DNA of 64,000 bases from Mycolicibacterium brisbanense. GTDB lineage: Bacteria > Actinomycetota > Actinomycetes > Mycobacteriales > Mycobacteriaceae. Location: the NCBI RefSeq assembly GCF_001570425.1, contig NZ_BCSX01000045.1, positions 96,101 to 160,100 of the forward strand, in the 5' to 3' direction. Under the pieces are notes generated by a model. It was not told the DNA's origin. It ran no database searches and saw only the letters and a list, made by a program, of their open reading frames with translations. The translations under genes and the position numbers were made by a program. Shown here piece by piece: positions 24,678 through 33,290 of this stretch (positions within the stretch are counted from its first letter, which is position 1; each line of letters begins with the position of its first letter).

Positions 24678-25405
24678 CCGTCACCGCACAACCGTTCGTC
24701 GACACCCAGTTGTCGGCGGACCTCGCGGCGGCCGCACTGGACGTCGCCCGCCAGTTCCACGACGGCGCCACACTGTGGGTCATTGCGCCGCAATGGCAGC
24801 CGCACGCGCACCACGTCGCCGTCGAATTCGTCCACCCGGTCATCATGGGTAAACGGGCCCTGCCGTCCGTGGCGCTGGTCGAGCCGGATCCCGTCGCCCA
24901 GGCCCGGGTGGCCAGCCAGCCCGGTGATCTGCTGCTGGCTGTCGCGTCGGCGGACGAGCCCGCGGTCATCGATGCCATGCGCCGGGCACCCGCCTGGGGC
25001 GTCACCACGGTGTGGATCGGATCGGGCCCACGCCCTGCGCCCGGAGCTGCCCACCACATCCTGTGGGTCGACTCCGACGATCCGATGGTGCCCGCAACCG
25101 GCCGATTCGTCTTGATGTATCACCTGCTCTGGGAGCTCACCCACGTGTGCTTCGAACATCCGGGACTGCTCAAGCCCGCCGACGCCGAGTGCACCGACGA
25201 GGTCTGCCTGACCTGCAGCGACGAGGGCCAGCTCGCGGAAGTTGTTCTGGTAGAGAACGATTCGAGTAATCAGGCGCTCGTGCGTACCCGTGAAGGCGAG
25301 CAGTGGGTCGATGTCGCACTGCTCGGCGCAGTGTCACCCAACGATCTGATCCTCGTGCATGCCGGCACCGGGATCGCCCTGCTGGAAACGGAGTCGGCCT
25401 CATGA
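24674..25405 (+). CDS. SIS-like domain fused to HypC/HupF domain
   Basis: 243 residues. Residues ~1-165 resemble a sugar-isomerase (SIS) fold (ATLWVIAPQW, DLLLAVASADEPAVIDAMRRA, HILWVDSDDPMV); residues ~170-243 are HypC/HupF-like (CTDEVCLTCSDEGQLAEVV ... DLILVHAGTGIA), with the Cys not at the N-terminus. It is followed by a free-standing SIS protein. Probably a dedicated chaperone that hands the Fe group to HhyL or clears intermediates (inference). Confidence 0.78.
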   Translation: MTVTAQPFVDTQLSADLAAAALDVARQFHDGATLWVIAPQWQPHAHHVAVEFVHPVIMGKRALPSVALVEPDPVAQARVASQPGDLLLAVASADEPAVIDAMRRAPAWGVTTVWIGSGPRPAPGAAHHILWVDSDDPMVPATGRFVLMYHLLWELTHVCFEHPGLLKPADAECTDEVCLTCSDEGQLAEVVLVENDSSNQALVRTREGEQWVDVALLGAVSPNDLILVHAGTGIALLETESAS

Positions 25406-26076
25406 CCACGAACCAATCCGACAGCACCGGATTCCTCTACCCGTTCATCGAGTCCGAAGAGACCGACGCGCGGTCGCTGCTCGACGACCTGGCGTCCTCG
25501 GCGCGCGGGAAAGCGGCGGAAAGCGCCCGGCTACAGCAGGAATCACTACGTGAATACGAGGCCGGGCTGGTCGCGGCGGGCCAGGCCATGGCCGACCGCT
25601 TCACTCGCGGTGGCAGGCTCTACACGCTGGGCAACGGGGGCAGCTCCACCGATGCGGCCACCCTGGCCACCTTGTTCAGCCGCCCGGCCCGAGGCCGGCC
25701 GGTGGCGGCCTGGTCGCTGGCTGCCGACGAAGCCGTCGTCACGGCCCTGGGCAACGACGTGGGATTTGAGCTGATCTTCAAACGCCAGATCATCGCCCAT
25801 GCCCGTGACCGCGATGTCGCCATCGCGCTGTCGACGTCCGGCAACTCCGAAGACCTCATGACGGCGATCACCGAGGCCAAGCGGCGGGGACTGCTCACCA
25901 TCGGATTCGCCGGTCACGACGGCGGGCGCATGGGGACCGCCGAAGACCTGGACTTCTGTTTCACCGTGCACAGCCAGAGCATTCACCGGATCCAGGAAAG
26001 CCACGCAATGCTCGGCTACCGGCTGTGGTCGGTGGCCCAGGAGCGGCTGGCCCGCGCGCGGGAGCACGCATCATGA
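25402..26076 (+). CDS. SIS-domain protein (GmhA-like)
   Basis: 224 residues with GmhA/DiaA-type motifs: GGRLYTLGNGGSSTDAATLA, IALSTSGNSEDLMTAI, LTIGFAGHDGGRM and the C-terminal helix SIHRIQESHAMLGYRLW. GmhA itself isomerises sedoheptulose-7-phosphate, but the operon context (HypC-fusion before, hypE after, ATGA overlaps both sides) argues for a hydrogenase-assembly job. The two proteins may form a hetero-SIS complex (inference). Confidence 0.8.
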   Translation: MTTNQSDSTGFLYPFIESEETDARSLLDDLASSARGKAAESARLQQESLREYEAGLVAAGQAMADRFTRGGRLYTLGNGGSSTDAATLATLFSRPARGRPVAAWSLAADEAVVTALGNDVGFELIFKRQIIAHARDRDVAIALSTSGNSEDLMTAITEAKRRGLLTIGFAGHDGGRMGTAEDLDFCFTVHSQSIHRIQESHAMLGYRLWSVAQERLARAREHAS

Positions 26077-27164
26077 CCACCAGTGCGGCGGCCCAACGCG
26101 AGGACCGCGCGCTGGAACGGATCGACAAGTTCCGGCAGCGGCGCCCGCGACTGCTCGACGACGTCGTGACGCTGGCCCACGGTGCGGGCGGGAAATCGTC
26201 TGCGGCACTGGTCGATGCGGTGTTCGTGGAAGCCTTTCGCAACCCTGAGCTGGAGCAGCTCGGGGACGCCGCGGTGGTGACCACCCCGGCCGGAGACCGG
26301 CTGGCGTTCTCCACCGATTCGTATGTCGTTGCGCCGCATCGTTTCCCCGGTGGGTCCATCGGCCACGTCGCAGTGCACGGGACGATCAACGACCTCGCCG
26401 TCTCCGGCGCCCGGCCGTGCTGGATGTCGGCGGGATTCGTGATCGAGGAGGGTTTCCCGATCAGTGAACTGCGCGAGATCGTGGCGGACATGGCCGAAGC
26501 CGCCGCGCATGCGGGAGTGCTGATCGTCACCGGCGACACCAAGGTGGTCGGAAAAGACGCGGCCGACGGCGTGTACATCTGCACTGCCGGAGTCGGCGTG
26601 ATTCCCGAAGGCCGGCGCCTGGCACGTGAACTCGTGCAGCCGGGCGACAAGGTGGTGTTGTCGGGCACCATCGGCGATCACGGCATGGCGGTCATGCTGG
26701 CTCGCGGCGACCTGGCGATCGACGCCGACATCGCGTCGGACACCGCGCCCGTGCATGTGCTCGTCGAAGCCCTGCTGGCTGCCGCGCCGTCGACGCGGTG
26801 GATGCGGGACGCGACCCGAGGCGGGGTGGGAACCGTGTGCAACGAACTCGTCAAGGACCGGCCGTTCGCGGTGGTCCTCGACGAGCCCATGCTGCCGGTG
26901 CAACCCCAGGTGCTCGGTGCGTGCGATCTGCTCGGCATCGACCCGCTCTACGTCGCCAACGAGGGCAAGTTCCTCGCCGTCGTCGCGCCCGAGGAGGCCG
27001 ATGCCGCCGTCGCCGCCCTGCGCACCCACCCACTGGGCGCGCGTGCCGCCGTCGTGGGCGAGATCATCCCCGAACCGCACGGGATCGTCGCGCTGCGAAC
27101 ATCATTCGGCGGCACCCGCATCGTCGACATGCTCGTCGGCGACCCGCTGCCGCGGATCTGTTGA
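26073..27164 (+). CDS. hypE: carbamoyl dehydratase HypE
   Basis: 363-residue PurM-like ATPase that dehydrates the C-terminal thiocarbamate to thiocyanate. VTLAHGAGGKSSAALVD, the Mg/ATP site DAAVVTTPAGDRLAFSTDSYVV and VTGDTKVVGK are seen; the protein ends PRIC, the cysteine modified by HypF. An N-terminal ~28-residue extension precedes the conserved core. Confidence 0.97.
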   Translation: MTTSAAAQREDRALERIDKFRQRRPRLLDDVVTLAHGAGGKSSAALVDAVFVEAFRNPELEQLGDAAVVTTPAGDRLAFSTDSYVVAPHRFPGGSIGHVAVHGTINDLAVSGARPCWMSAGFVIEEGFPISELREIVADMAEAAAHAGVLIVTGDTKVVGKDAADGVYICTAGVGVIPEGRRLARELVQPGDKVVLSGTIGDHGMAVMLARGDLAIDADIASDTAPVHVLVEALLAAAPSTRWMRDATRGGVGTVCNELVKDRPFAVVLDEPMLPVQPQVLGACDLLGIDPLYVANEGKFLAVVAPEEADAAVAALRTHPLGARAAVVGEIIPEPHGIVALRTSFGGTRIVDMLVGDPLPRIC

Positions 27165-27176
27165 GAGGAAATCGCA

Positions 27177-27452
27177 ATGTGTCTCGGAATCCCCGGCCAG
27201 GTGGTCGATTTCGTCGACGCCGAAGCGCACCTGGCCAAGGTCGACGTCAACGGGGTCCGCCGGACCATCAGTGTCCGGCTGCTCGCCGAAGACGATCTGC
27301 GGGTCGGCGACTGGGTGCTGGTGCACGTCGGGTTCGCGATGGCCAAGATCGATGAACGCGAAGCCGCCTTGACCCTCGATCAGGTGCAGAAGATGGGCGA
27401 GAACTACCAGCAGGAGATCGACGCGTTCAACGACTCCGAAATCGAGGTTTGA
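27177..27452 (+). CDS. hypC: hydrogenase assembly chaperone HypC (copy 2)
   Basis: 91 residues; MCLGIPGQVVDFVDAEAHLA with the essential Cys2, RVGDWVLVHVGFAMAKIDE, and a C-terminal helix typical of HypC working with HypD (EAALTLDQVQKMGE). Immediately upstream of hypD, so this is the likely HypCD Fe-scaffold partner, whereas copy 1 may serve HhyL. GAGAGGAAATCGC precedes the ATG. Confidence 0.95.
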   Translation: MCLGIPGQVVDFVDAEAHLAKVDVNGVRRTISVRLLAEDDLRVGDWVLVHVGFAMAKIDEREAALTLDQVQKMGENYQQEIDAFNDSEIEV

Positions 27453-27453
27453 C

Positions 27454-28578
27454 ATGAAGTTCGTCGACGAATTCCGCGATCCGGCCGCCGCGCGGGCCCT
27501 GGTCAAATCGATCACCGAACTGGCCGGCGACGACGAGTTCAAATTCATGGAGGTGTGCGGCGGCCACACGCACACCATCTACAGGCACGGCATCGAACAC
27601 CTCCTGCCGAGTTCCATCGAGTTGGTACACGGGCCGGGCTGCCCGGTGTGTGTCATCCCGATGGGCCGGGTGGACGACGCGATGTGGCTGGCCGAACAGC
27701 CCGGCATCATCTTCACCACGTTCGGCGACATGATGCGCGTGCCCGGCTCACGCGGAAACCTGATCGAAGCCAAGGCCCGTGGCGCCGACGTGCGTTTCGT
27801 CTATTCACCGCTGGACGCTCTCAAGATCGCGCGCGACAACCCCGAGCGGCATGTGGTGTTCTTCGCGGTCGGATTCGAGACCACCGCACCGTCGACGGCC
27901 GTCACGCTTGTGCGAGCCCGCACGCTGGGTGTGCACAACTTCAGCGTGTTCTGCAACCACGTCACGATCGTGCCGCCCATCAAGGCCATCCTCGAATCTC
28001 CAGACCTGAGACTGTCGGGGTTCCTCGGTCCCGGTCACGTCTCCACCGTGGTCGGGCTCCGGCCGTACCGCTTCGTCCCCGCCGTCTACGGCAAGCCGAT
28101 GGTCGTCGCGGGGTTCGAGCCGCTCGACATTCTGGCCTCGGTGCACATGCTGCTGCAGCAGATCCGCGAGGGCCGCTGCGAGGTGGAAAACCAGTACACC
28201 CGCGTGGTTCGGCCCGAGGGCAACATCCAGGCCCTGAAGCTGATGGCGGAGACGTTCGAGCTGCGGCCCCACTTCGAATGGCGCGGCCTCGGCTTCATCT
28301 CACAGAGCGCGTTGAAGATTCACCGCGACTACGCCGAGTACGACGCCGAGCTGGTGTTCGACATGCCCGGGGTGCGCGTGGCCGACCCGAAGGCCTGCCA
28401 GTGCGGGGAGGTGCTCAAGGGCGTCATCAAGCCGTGGGAGTGCAAAGTGTTCGGGACGGCCTGCACACCCGAGACCCCGATCGGCACATGCATGGTGTCG
28501 CCGGAGGGCGCGTGCGCGGCGTACTACAACTTCGGCCGGCTGCACCGCGAGACCGCGCAGCTACTGATCCAGCGCTGA
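27454..28578 (+). CDS. hypD: Fe-(CN)2CO assembly protein HypD
   Basis: 374-residue FeS scaffold where the Fe(CN)2CO group is built with HypC. Signatures: FMEVCGGHTHTIYRHGI, GPGCPVCVIPMGRVD, FAVGFETTAPSTA, and the C-terminal [4Fe-4S] cysteines CQCGEVLKGVIKPWECKVFG and CTPETPIGTCMVS. Last gene of the hydrogenase operon; convergent with a small membrane gene 1 bp away, with no obvious terminator between. Confidence 0.97.
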   Translation: MKFVDEFRDPAAARALVKSITELAGDDEFKFMEVCGGHTHTIYRHGIEHLLPSSIELVHGPGCPVCVIPMGRVDDAMWLAEQPGIIFTTFGDMMRVPGSRGNLIEAKARGADVRFVYSPLDALKIARDNPERHVVFFAVGFETTAPSTAVTLVRARTLGVHNFSVFCNHVTIVPPIKAILESPDLRLSGFLGPGHVSTVVGLRPYRFVPAVYGKPMVVAGFEPLDILASVHMLLQQIREGRCEVENQYTRVVRPEGNIQALKLMAETFELRPHFEWRGLGFISQSALKIHRDYAEYDAELVFDMPGVRVADPKACQCGEVLKGVIKPWECKVFGTACTPETPIGTCMVSPEGACAAYYNFGRLHRETAQLLIQR

Positions 28579-28579
28579 T

Positions 28580-28783
28580 TCAGCGACGCCAGTTCGGAAA
28601 GTTGTCGAGGTCCCGCAGCGTCATGACAAAGCCGACCGCGCCGACGGCGATGGCCAGGAAGTACCCGACCGCAGCATGCCATCCACCCAGCGTCGACGCG
28701 ACCAGCCAGCACAACAGAACAGCGGCGATGACCAGCAACACACCGTAGAGCGGCGTGCGTTGAGGATGCTCACCTAGTCGCAT
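28580..28783 (-). CDS. small two-helix membrane protein
   Basis: 67 residues: MRLGEHPQRTPLYGVLLVIA with a first TM helix (YGVLLVIAAVLLCWLVAS), Gly-Gly-Trp turn, second TM helix (VGYFLAIAVGAVGFVMTL), and a basic C-terminus. ATG at 28783 follows GGAG. Function unknown. Confidence 0.6.
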   Translation of the reverse strand: MRLGEHPQRTPLYGVLLVIAAVLLCWLVASTLGGWHAAVGYFLAIAVGAVGFVMTLRDLDNFPNWRR

Positions 28784-28824
28784 AACTCCGGTATACGCGC
28801 ATACGTGAGCTACGTCATACCTCG

Positions 28825-29016
28825 CTACCACTCGTCGCGAGGGACGTCGAAATCGGCGCACAGGGCCCGCCATACATCGCGCGGCTCCACGCCGGCCTCG
28901 ATCGCCTGCGCGGCGGTGCGGCCCATGCTGCTCAGCACGTGATCGACGAGCATGGACCGCCCTCGCATTGAGCCGAACCGGCCGTCGACCAGCTCGTGGA
29001 ATTCCGTCAAGCGCAC
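28825..29016 (-). CDS. DUF3046 protein (Rv2738c-like)
   Basis: 63 residues, MRLTEFHELVDGRFGSMRGR ... GVEPRDVWRALCADFDVP, a short conserved actinobacterial family usually found right next to recA/recX. Here it is separated from recA by the 16-kb hydrogenase operon, which marks the insertion point. Precedes the glycosyltransferase in reverse order. Confidence 0.88.
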   Translation of the reverse strand: MRLTEFHELVDGRFGSMRGRSMLVDHVLSSMGRTAAQAIEAGVEPRDVWRALCADFDVPRDEW

Positions 29017-29025
29017 ACGCCCAAC

Positions 29026-30198
29026 CTACCGAGCGGGTGCCAACGCGTCATGGCACACCCGTACCGGATCTGCCACCTCGCCCACCGATGCCCCGCCCTG
29101 CTGAGCAGCCCGGCGATACGTCGCGGAGCCGAGCACCTCACCGACGGCGGCGATCAACGCGTCGGCGGTCAGCGGTCGTACCAGCTGCGCACTGCCTTGG
29201 CGCACCAGACGATTGGCGATCTCCCACTGATCACCACCGCCGGGCACCACCACCATCGGCACACCGGCCAGCAGAGTCTTGGACACCATGCCGTGACCGC
29301 CCCCGCAGATCACCAGGTCGGCGTGGGTGAGCAGCTCGTCCTGGCGTCCCAGCCCGACCACCGCCCACGGCGGGACATCGACATCGGCCCCGCCGAGCCG
29401 AGACACCACCAGCCGAGCCCCCTCGGGCAGGGTCTCTCCGGGCCGCAGCGAGGCCAGCGCCAGCTCGGCCATCCCCTGGGTGCCGGTGGTTGCGGTCGAC
29501 GGCGCCACGACCACGACGGGGCCCGCACCGTCGGGCACGGTCAGCACCGCGTCGGTCGGCTCGAAGTGCAGCGGCCCCACCACGACGGCCTCCGCCGGCC
29601 AATCCGGACGAGGAACCTCGAGCGCGGGCAGGGTCGCGATCAGCCGGCGCAGTGGTCCGGGATCGGTCGCGGGCAGGCCGATGCCGACCCTGGCCTCGGC
29701 GCGCTGTGCCAGACCCGTCCGCACAGACCGCGCCGTCAGGGCGCGCAACACCGAGTCGCGCAGGCGGCCGCGCAACCCGACGCCCGGTGCCAAACCGCTG
29801 CCCACCGGCGGCAGCCCCTTCGACGGCAAGTACAGCGGATGCGGGTTCAGCTCCACCCACGGAACGCCCAGCAGTTCGGCGGCGAGTCCGCCGCACGCTG
29901 TGATCACGTCGGAGATCACCAGGTCAGGGTCCATTTCCCGGAGCTGCGGGGCGTTGAGCACCGCCATGCGGGCCGCCCGTTGATGGATCTTCGCCCCGGC
30001 GTCGGCGTCGTTGTCGCCTTCGGTGGGATCCAGGCCGGCCAGTTCGACCGCATCGACCCCGGCGGCGCGGGCCGTGTCCAGCCATTCCACGCCGGTCAGC
30101 AGGGTCGGCGTATCCCCCGCCGCCAGGAATTTCAGACACAGCGCCAGGGCCGGGAAAGCATGCCCGGGATCGGGTCCGGCAACCACCGCTACGCGCAT
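29026..30198 (-). CDS. MGT-type glycosyltransferase (Rv2739c-like)
   Basis: 390-residue GT-B glycosyltransferase: N-terminal AVVAGPDPGHAFPALAL, C-terminal nucleotide-sugar motif HADLVICGGGHGMVSKTLLA-GVPMVVVPGGGDQ typical of UGT/MurG-like enzymes acting on lipids or natural products. Acceptor and sugar unknown. ATG at 30198 is preferred (matches M. tuberculosis length); the frame is open 18 codons further upstream. Confidence 0.85.
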   Translation of the reverse strand: MRVAVVAGPDPGHAFPALALCLKFLAAGDTPTLLTGVEWLDTARAAGVDAVELAGLDPTEGDNDADAGAKIHQRAARMAVLNAPQLREMDPDLVISDVITACGGLAAELLGVPWVELNPHPLYLPSKGLPPVGSGLAPGVGLRGRLRDSVLRALTARSVRTGLAQRAEARVGIGLPATDPGPLRRLIATLPALEVPRPDWPAEAVVVGPLHFEPTDAVLTVPDGAGPVVVVAPSTATTGTQGMAELALASLRPGETLPEGARLVVSRLGGADVDVPPWAVVGLGRQDELLTHADLVICGGGHGMVSKTLLAGVPMVVVPGGGDQWEIANRLVRQGSAQLVRPLTADALIAAVGEVLGSATYRRAAQQGGASVGEVADPVRVCHDALAPAR

Positions 30199-30240
30199 TC
30201 GGATTACCCTGCCACAGCCAAGGAGAACTAGGCTTCGGCC

Positions 30241-30675
30241 ATGGCTGACCAATCATCTACCGCGGTGACGAGCGCCGCTGGCACGGTCGAGATCTTCCTC
30301 AATGCGCTTCAGGACCAGGACTTCGAAACCGCCGAGAACGCGCTGGCGCAGAACCTGGTGTATCAGAACGTCGGGTTGCCGACCATCTACGGCCGCAACC
30401 GCACGGTGAAACTGTTCCGCTCCATGCAGGGCCGCGTCGGCTTCGAGGTGAAGATCCACCGGATCGCTGCCGACGGAGCCTCGGTGCTGACCGAACGCAC
30501 CGACGCCCTGATCTTCGGGCCGCTGCGGCTGCAGTTCTGGGTGTGCGGCGTGTTCGAGGTGCACGAGGGCCGAATCACGTTGTGGCGGGACTACTTCGAC
30601 TTTCTCGACATGGCCAAGGCGACGGTCCGCGGCTTGGTCGGGATGGTCATCCCATCGCTGCGCGCGTCGCTTTAG
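30241..30675 (+). CDS. ephG: limonene-1,2-epoxide hydrolase-like protein (EphG-like, Rv2740)
   Basis: 144-residue SnoaL/LEH-fold protein. The catalytic Asp-Arg-Asp set of the family appears within LVYQNVGLPTIYGRNRTV, VLTERTDAL and WRDYFDFLD. The M. tuberculosis homologue hydrolyses epoxides, including cholesterol 5,6-oxide type substrates. Start ATG is leaderless: TAGGCT (30229-30234) lies 6 nt upstream. Divergent from the glycosyltransferase. Confidence 0.85.
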   Translation: MADQSSTAVTSAAGTVEIFLNALQDQDFETAENALAQNLVYQNVGLPTIYGRNRTVKLFRSMQGRVGFEVKIHRIAADGASVLTERTDALIFGPLRLQFWVCGVFEVHEGRITLWRDYFDFLDMAKATVRGLVGMVIPSLRASL

Positions 30676-30686
30676 CGGCTGAGCCG

Positions 30687-31097
30687 ATGACGAGCGAGCG
30701 CGCCAAGCCGAACGCCGTTGAGTTCCTGCGTTATTGCTGCGGGCGCCGACTGCCGGATTCGATGCTCGACTGGGTGCGTGAGGACCTGACCGGCAAGGGC
30801 GCCACCCGCCGGATGATGCTGCGGGTGCTGGTTCCGGCGGTGCTGATCCTGGCCCCGTTCTGGTTGATCGACACGTCGCTGTACGTGCACCTGAGCATGA
30901 CGGTGCCGATCCTGATCCCGTTCATCTACTTCTCGCACGCACTGAACAAGATCTGGCGGCGGCACATGCTGCGGGTGCACGGCCTCGATCCCAACCTGGT
31001 CGACAAGATCGCGCGCGAGAAGAACGCCCATATCCATCAGGCCTACATCGAGAAGTACGGTCCCCGGTCGGGGCCGCCGAGCAGCAGCGCGGTCTGA
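30687..31097 (+). CDS. DUF5313-like membrane protein
   Basis: 136 residues: FLRYCCGRRLPDSMLDWV at the N-terminus, two hydrophobic segments (VLVPAVLILAPFWLI; LSMTVPILIPFIYFSHAL), then a basic, His-containing tail (REKNAHIHQAYIEKYGPR). Actinobacterial family, function unknown. 11 bp behind ephG and convergent with pspM. Confidence 0.72.
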   Translation: MTSERAKPNAVEFLRYCCGRRLPDSMLDWVREDLTGKGATRRMMLRVLVPAVLILAPFWLIDTSLYVHLSMTVPILIPFIYFSHALNKIWRRHMLRVHGLDPNLVDKIAREKNAHIHQAYIEKYGPRSGPPSSSAV

Positions 31098-31101
31098 ACC
31101 G

Positions 31102-31914
31102 TCAGGCCTGGCGCAGCCTGCCGAGCTCGTCGAAGGCCTGCGCCCAGCCCATCAGCCGGTCGGTGGCATTGGTCAACTCGCCGCGGTAGCGCTGCTGCGA
31201 CAGCGGGGCCGCCGACACCGGCCCGCTGTTCACCGCGGACACCAGTTGTGCTGCCGCGGTGACCATTTCGTTGTACTGACGAACGCCTTGGCCGAGCTGA
31301 GCGGTGAACGCGTTGATGGTGGGCACCAGGTACTGCCGCGACTGCGGCGCGTTGCTGATCGCCCGCTCCATCGACACCACCTCGGTGGCGGTGGCGGCCA
31401 TGGTGCGCGCGGTCTGGTTGGCCACCGCGGTGAGTTCGCGGAGCTCGTCGGCGGGCAGCATGTGGCCACGTTCCATGACGCCGAGCAGCGAGAACATGCC
31501 CCGCTCGGAAGCCACCAGCGCCGACATCGGCTGACGGGCGGCCGAACCCCACGGCGGGAGCCGCCGGCCGGCGACGGGACGTTCGGCCGGTAGAGGTTCG
31601 GACCGCAGCCAGCGGTAGCGCAGCCACAGCAGCGTCGCGGGGAACGCGGCGCCCGCGGCGAAGGCACCGGTGATGATCAAGACCCAGACGGGGGTGCTCC
31701 ACGATGCGAGCACGGCCGTCACCAGCACCCAGAACCCGCAGGCCAGCGTGAAGAACACGCCGAGCCGCGCAGCCCACCGCCGCTTGCGCAGCAGCTTCGC
31801 GCGCGGATCGGCAGCGGCACTGAGCTTTTCGGCAAGCGCTCCGGACAGGTCCGCGGCGGTATCGACACCCCGCTGCAGCACTGACCGCCAGGCCTCTCCG
31901 GTCTTGGTAGCCAT
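31102..31914 (-). CDS. pspM: Psp-system membrane protein PspM (Rv2743c-like)
   Basis: 270 residues, same length as the M. tuberculosis protein. Two adjacent TM helices at ~50-95 (LGVFFTLACGFWVLVTAVL; VWVLIITGAFAAGAAFPATL) with long cytoplasmic flanks. In M. tuberculosis it binds PspA and anchors the envelope-stress response. The ATG at 31914 follows GGTGATG; a GTG at 31920 is an alternative. The next gene of the M. tuberculosis operon (pspN, Rv2742c) is absent. Confidence 0.85.
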   Translation of the reverse strand: MATKTGEAWRSVLQRGVDTAADLSGALAEKLSAAADPRAKLLRKRRWAARLGVFFTLACGFWVLVTAVLASWSTPVWVLIITGAFAAGAAFPATLLWLRYRWLRSEPLPAERPVAGRRLPPWGSAARQPMSALVASERGMFSLLGVMERGHMLPADELRELTAVANQTARTMAATATEVVSMERAISNAPQSRQYLVPTINAFTAQLGQGVRQYNEMVTAAAQLVSAVNSGPVSAAPLSQQRYRGELTNATDRLMGWAQAFDELGRLRQA

Positions 31915-31932
31915 GATCACATCACCGAAACA

Positions 31933-32742
31933 CTATTGGCCGAGCGGGTTTTCGGGCGTCTGAGCCGGGTTGGTGGCCGGGGCGGCCGGCGTCGCGGTGC
32001 TTCCGCCTGCAGGCAGAGTGTCGCCGCGCATCGACGCGCGGATCTGCTCCAGCCGCGAGTGGCCGGCCATCTGCACACTGGCCTGCTGCACCTCGAGCAT
32101 GCGGCCCTGCACCGAGTTCTGGGCGAGCTCCGCCGAACCGATGGCGTTGGCGTAGCGCCGCTCGATCTTGTCGCGGACCTCGTCGAGGCTGGGGGTGTTG
32201 CCCGGCGCGGCAAGGTCCGTCATCGACCGCAGCGAGGAACTGACCTGTTCCTGCATCTTGGCCTGCTCAAGCTGCGACAGCAGCTTGGTGCGTTCGGCGA
32301 TCTTCTGCTGCAGCATCATCGCGTTCTGCTCGACGGCCTTCTTCGCCTGACCGGCGGCCTGCAGAGCCTGGTCGTGCAGGGTCTTGAGGTCCTCGACGCC
32401 CTGCTCGGCGGTCACCAGCTGAGCAGCGAACGCCTCGGCGGCGTTGTTGTACTCGGTGGCCTTGGCGACATCGCCCGAGGCGTTTGCCTGGTCGGCGAGA
32501 GTGAGGGCCTGGCGGACGTTGACCTGGAGCTTCTCGATGTCGGCCAGCTGGCGGTTGAGCCGCATCTCCAGCTGACGCTGGTTGCCGATCACCTGGGCGG
32601 CCTGCTGGGTCAGTGCCTGGTGCTGACGCTGTGCGTCCTCGATGGCCTGCTGGATCTGCACCTTCGGGTCGGCGTACTCATCGACCTTGGAGCTGAACAG
32701 CGCCATCAGGTACTTCCATGCCTTGGTGAACGGATTGGCCAT
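31933..32742 (-). CDS. pspA: PspA/IM30 phage-shock protein (35 kDa antigen)
   Basis: 269-residue helical coiled-coil protein (MANPFTKAWKYLMALFSSKV ... ) with the PspA N-terminal amphipathic helix and a Pro/Ala-rich tail (TATPAAPATNPAQTPENPLG). Oligomerises at the inner membrane under envelope stress. Operon order clgR-pspA-pspM. Confidence 0.95.
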   Translation of the reverse strand: MANPFTKAWKYLMALFSSKVDEYADPKVQIQQAIEDAQRQHQALTQQAAQVIGNQRQLEMRLNRQLADIEKLQVNVRQALTLADQANASGDVAKATEYNNAAEAFAAQLVTAEQGVEDLKTLHDQALQAAGQAKKAVEQNAMMLQQKIAERTKLLSQLEQAKMQEQVSSSLRSMTDLAAPGNTPSLDEVRDKIERRYANAIGSAELAQNSVQGRMLEVQQASVQMAGHSRLEQIRASMRGDTLPAGGSTATPAAPATNPAQTPENPLGQ

Positions 32743-32894
32743 GGGAACGTTTCCGCCTTCGCTGATGTTTGGGCCCGGTTGATCGGGCCTGTGGACGCCT
32801 GGTCGGTCAAGTTGTCGTGCTCAAGTGCCAACTTATCGGGTTCGGGCAGACCCCCACAGCCCCCGATGGGCGTTTCGCCGGGTCTGAGCCTGCC

Positions 32895-33206
32895 TCAGGC
32901 GACGGCCATGGAGACCGGCTGCGGGATGACCACCTTGGTCGCAGCGTCGATGTGGGCGACATTGGCCTGTTCACGGCGCGCCATCCGCTCACCGGCGTCG
33001 GTCAGCACACGCGAGAGCCGCACGTCGAGGGCATCGCAGATGGAGCTGAGCAGTTCGCTGGAAGCCTCTTTGCGGCCACGCTCCACCTCCGACAGATAGC
33101 CGAGGCTCACCCTGGCGGCATCGGACACCTCACGCAGGGTCCGCCCCTGCTCGGTGCGGGCGGTGCGCAGCACATCACCGATCACTTCACGCAGCAATTC
33201 CGTCAT
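32895..33206 (-). CDS. clgR: transcriptional regulator ClgR
   Basis: 103-residue XRE-family regulator: HTH at LREVSDAARVSLGYLSEVERGRKEAS; short C-terminal tail ending PQPVSMAVA, a non-polar end typical of Clp-degraded regulators. Activates clp protease genes, its own operon and pspA in mycobacteria. GAAGGAGGG Shine-Dalgarno lies 4 nt before the ATG. The 152-bp gap to pspA probably holds a second promoter. Confidence 0.95.
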   Translation of the reverse strand: MTELLREVIGDVLRTARTEQGRTLREVSDAARVSLGYLSEVERGRKEASSELLSSICDALDVRLSRVLTDAGERMARREQANVAHIDAATKVVIPQPVSMAVA

Positions 33207-33290
33207 CGCGCCCTCCTTCGGGTACCTACTCGACGGTTATTACTTGCCAAACGCTGTGACCCACCGTGATGGTTCCCGGCGGCAAGAAAC

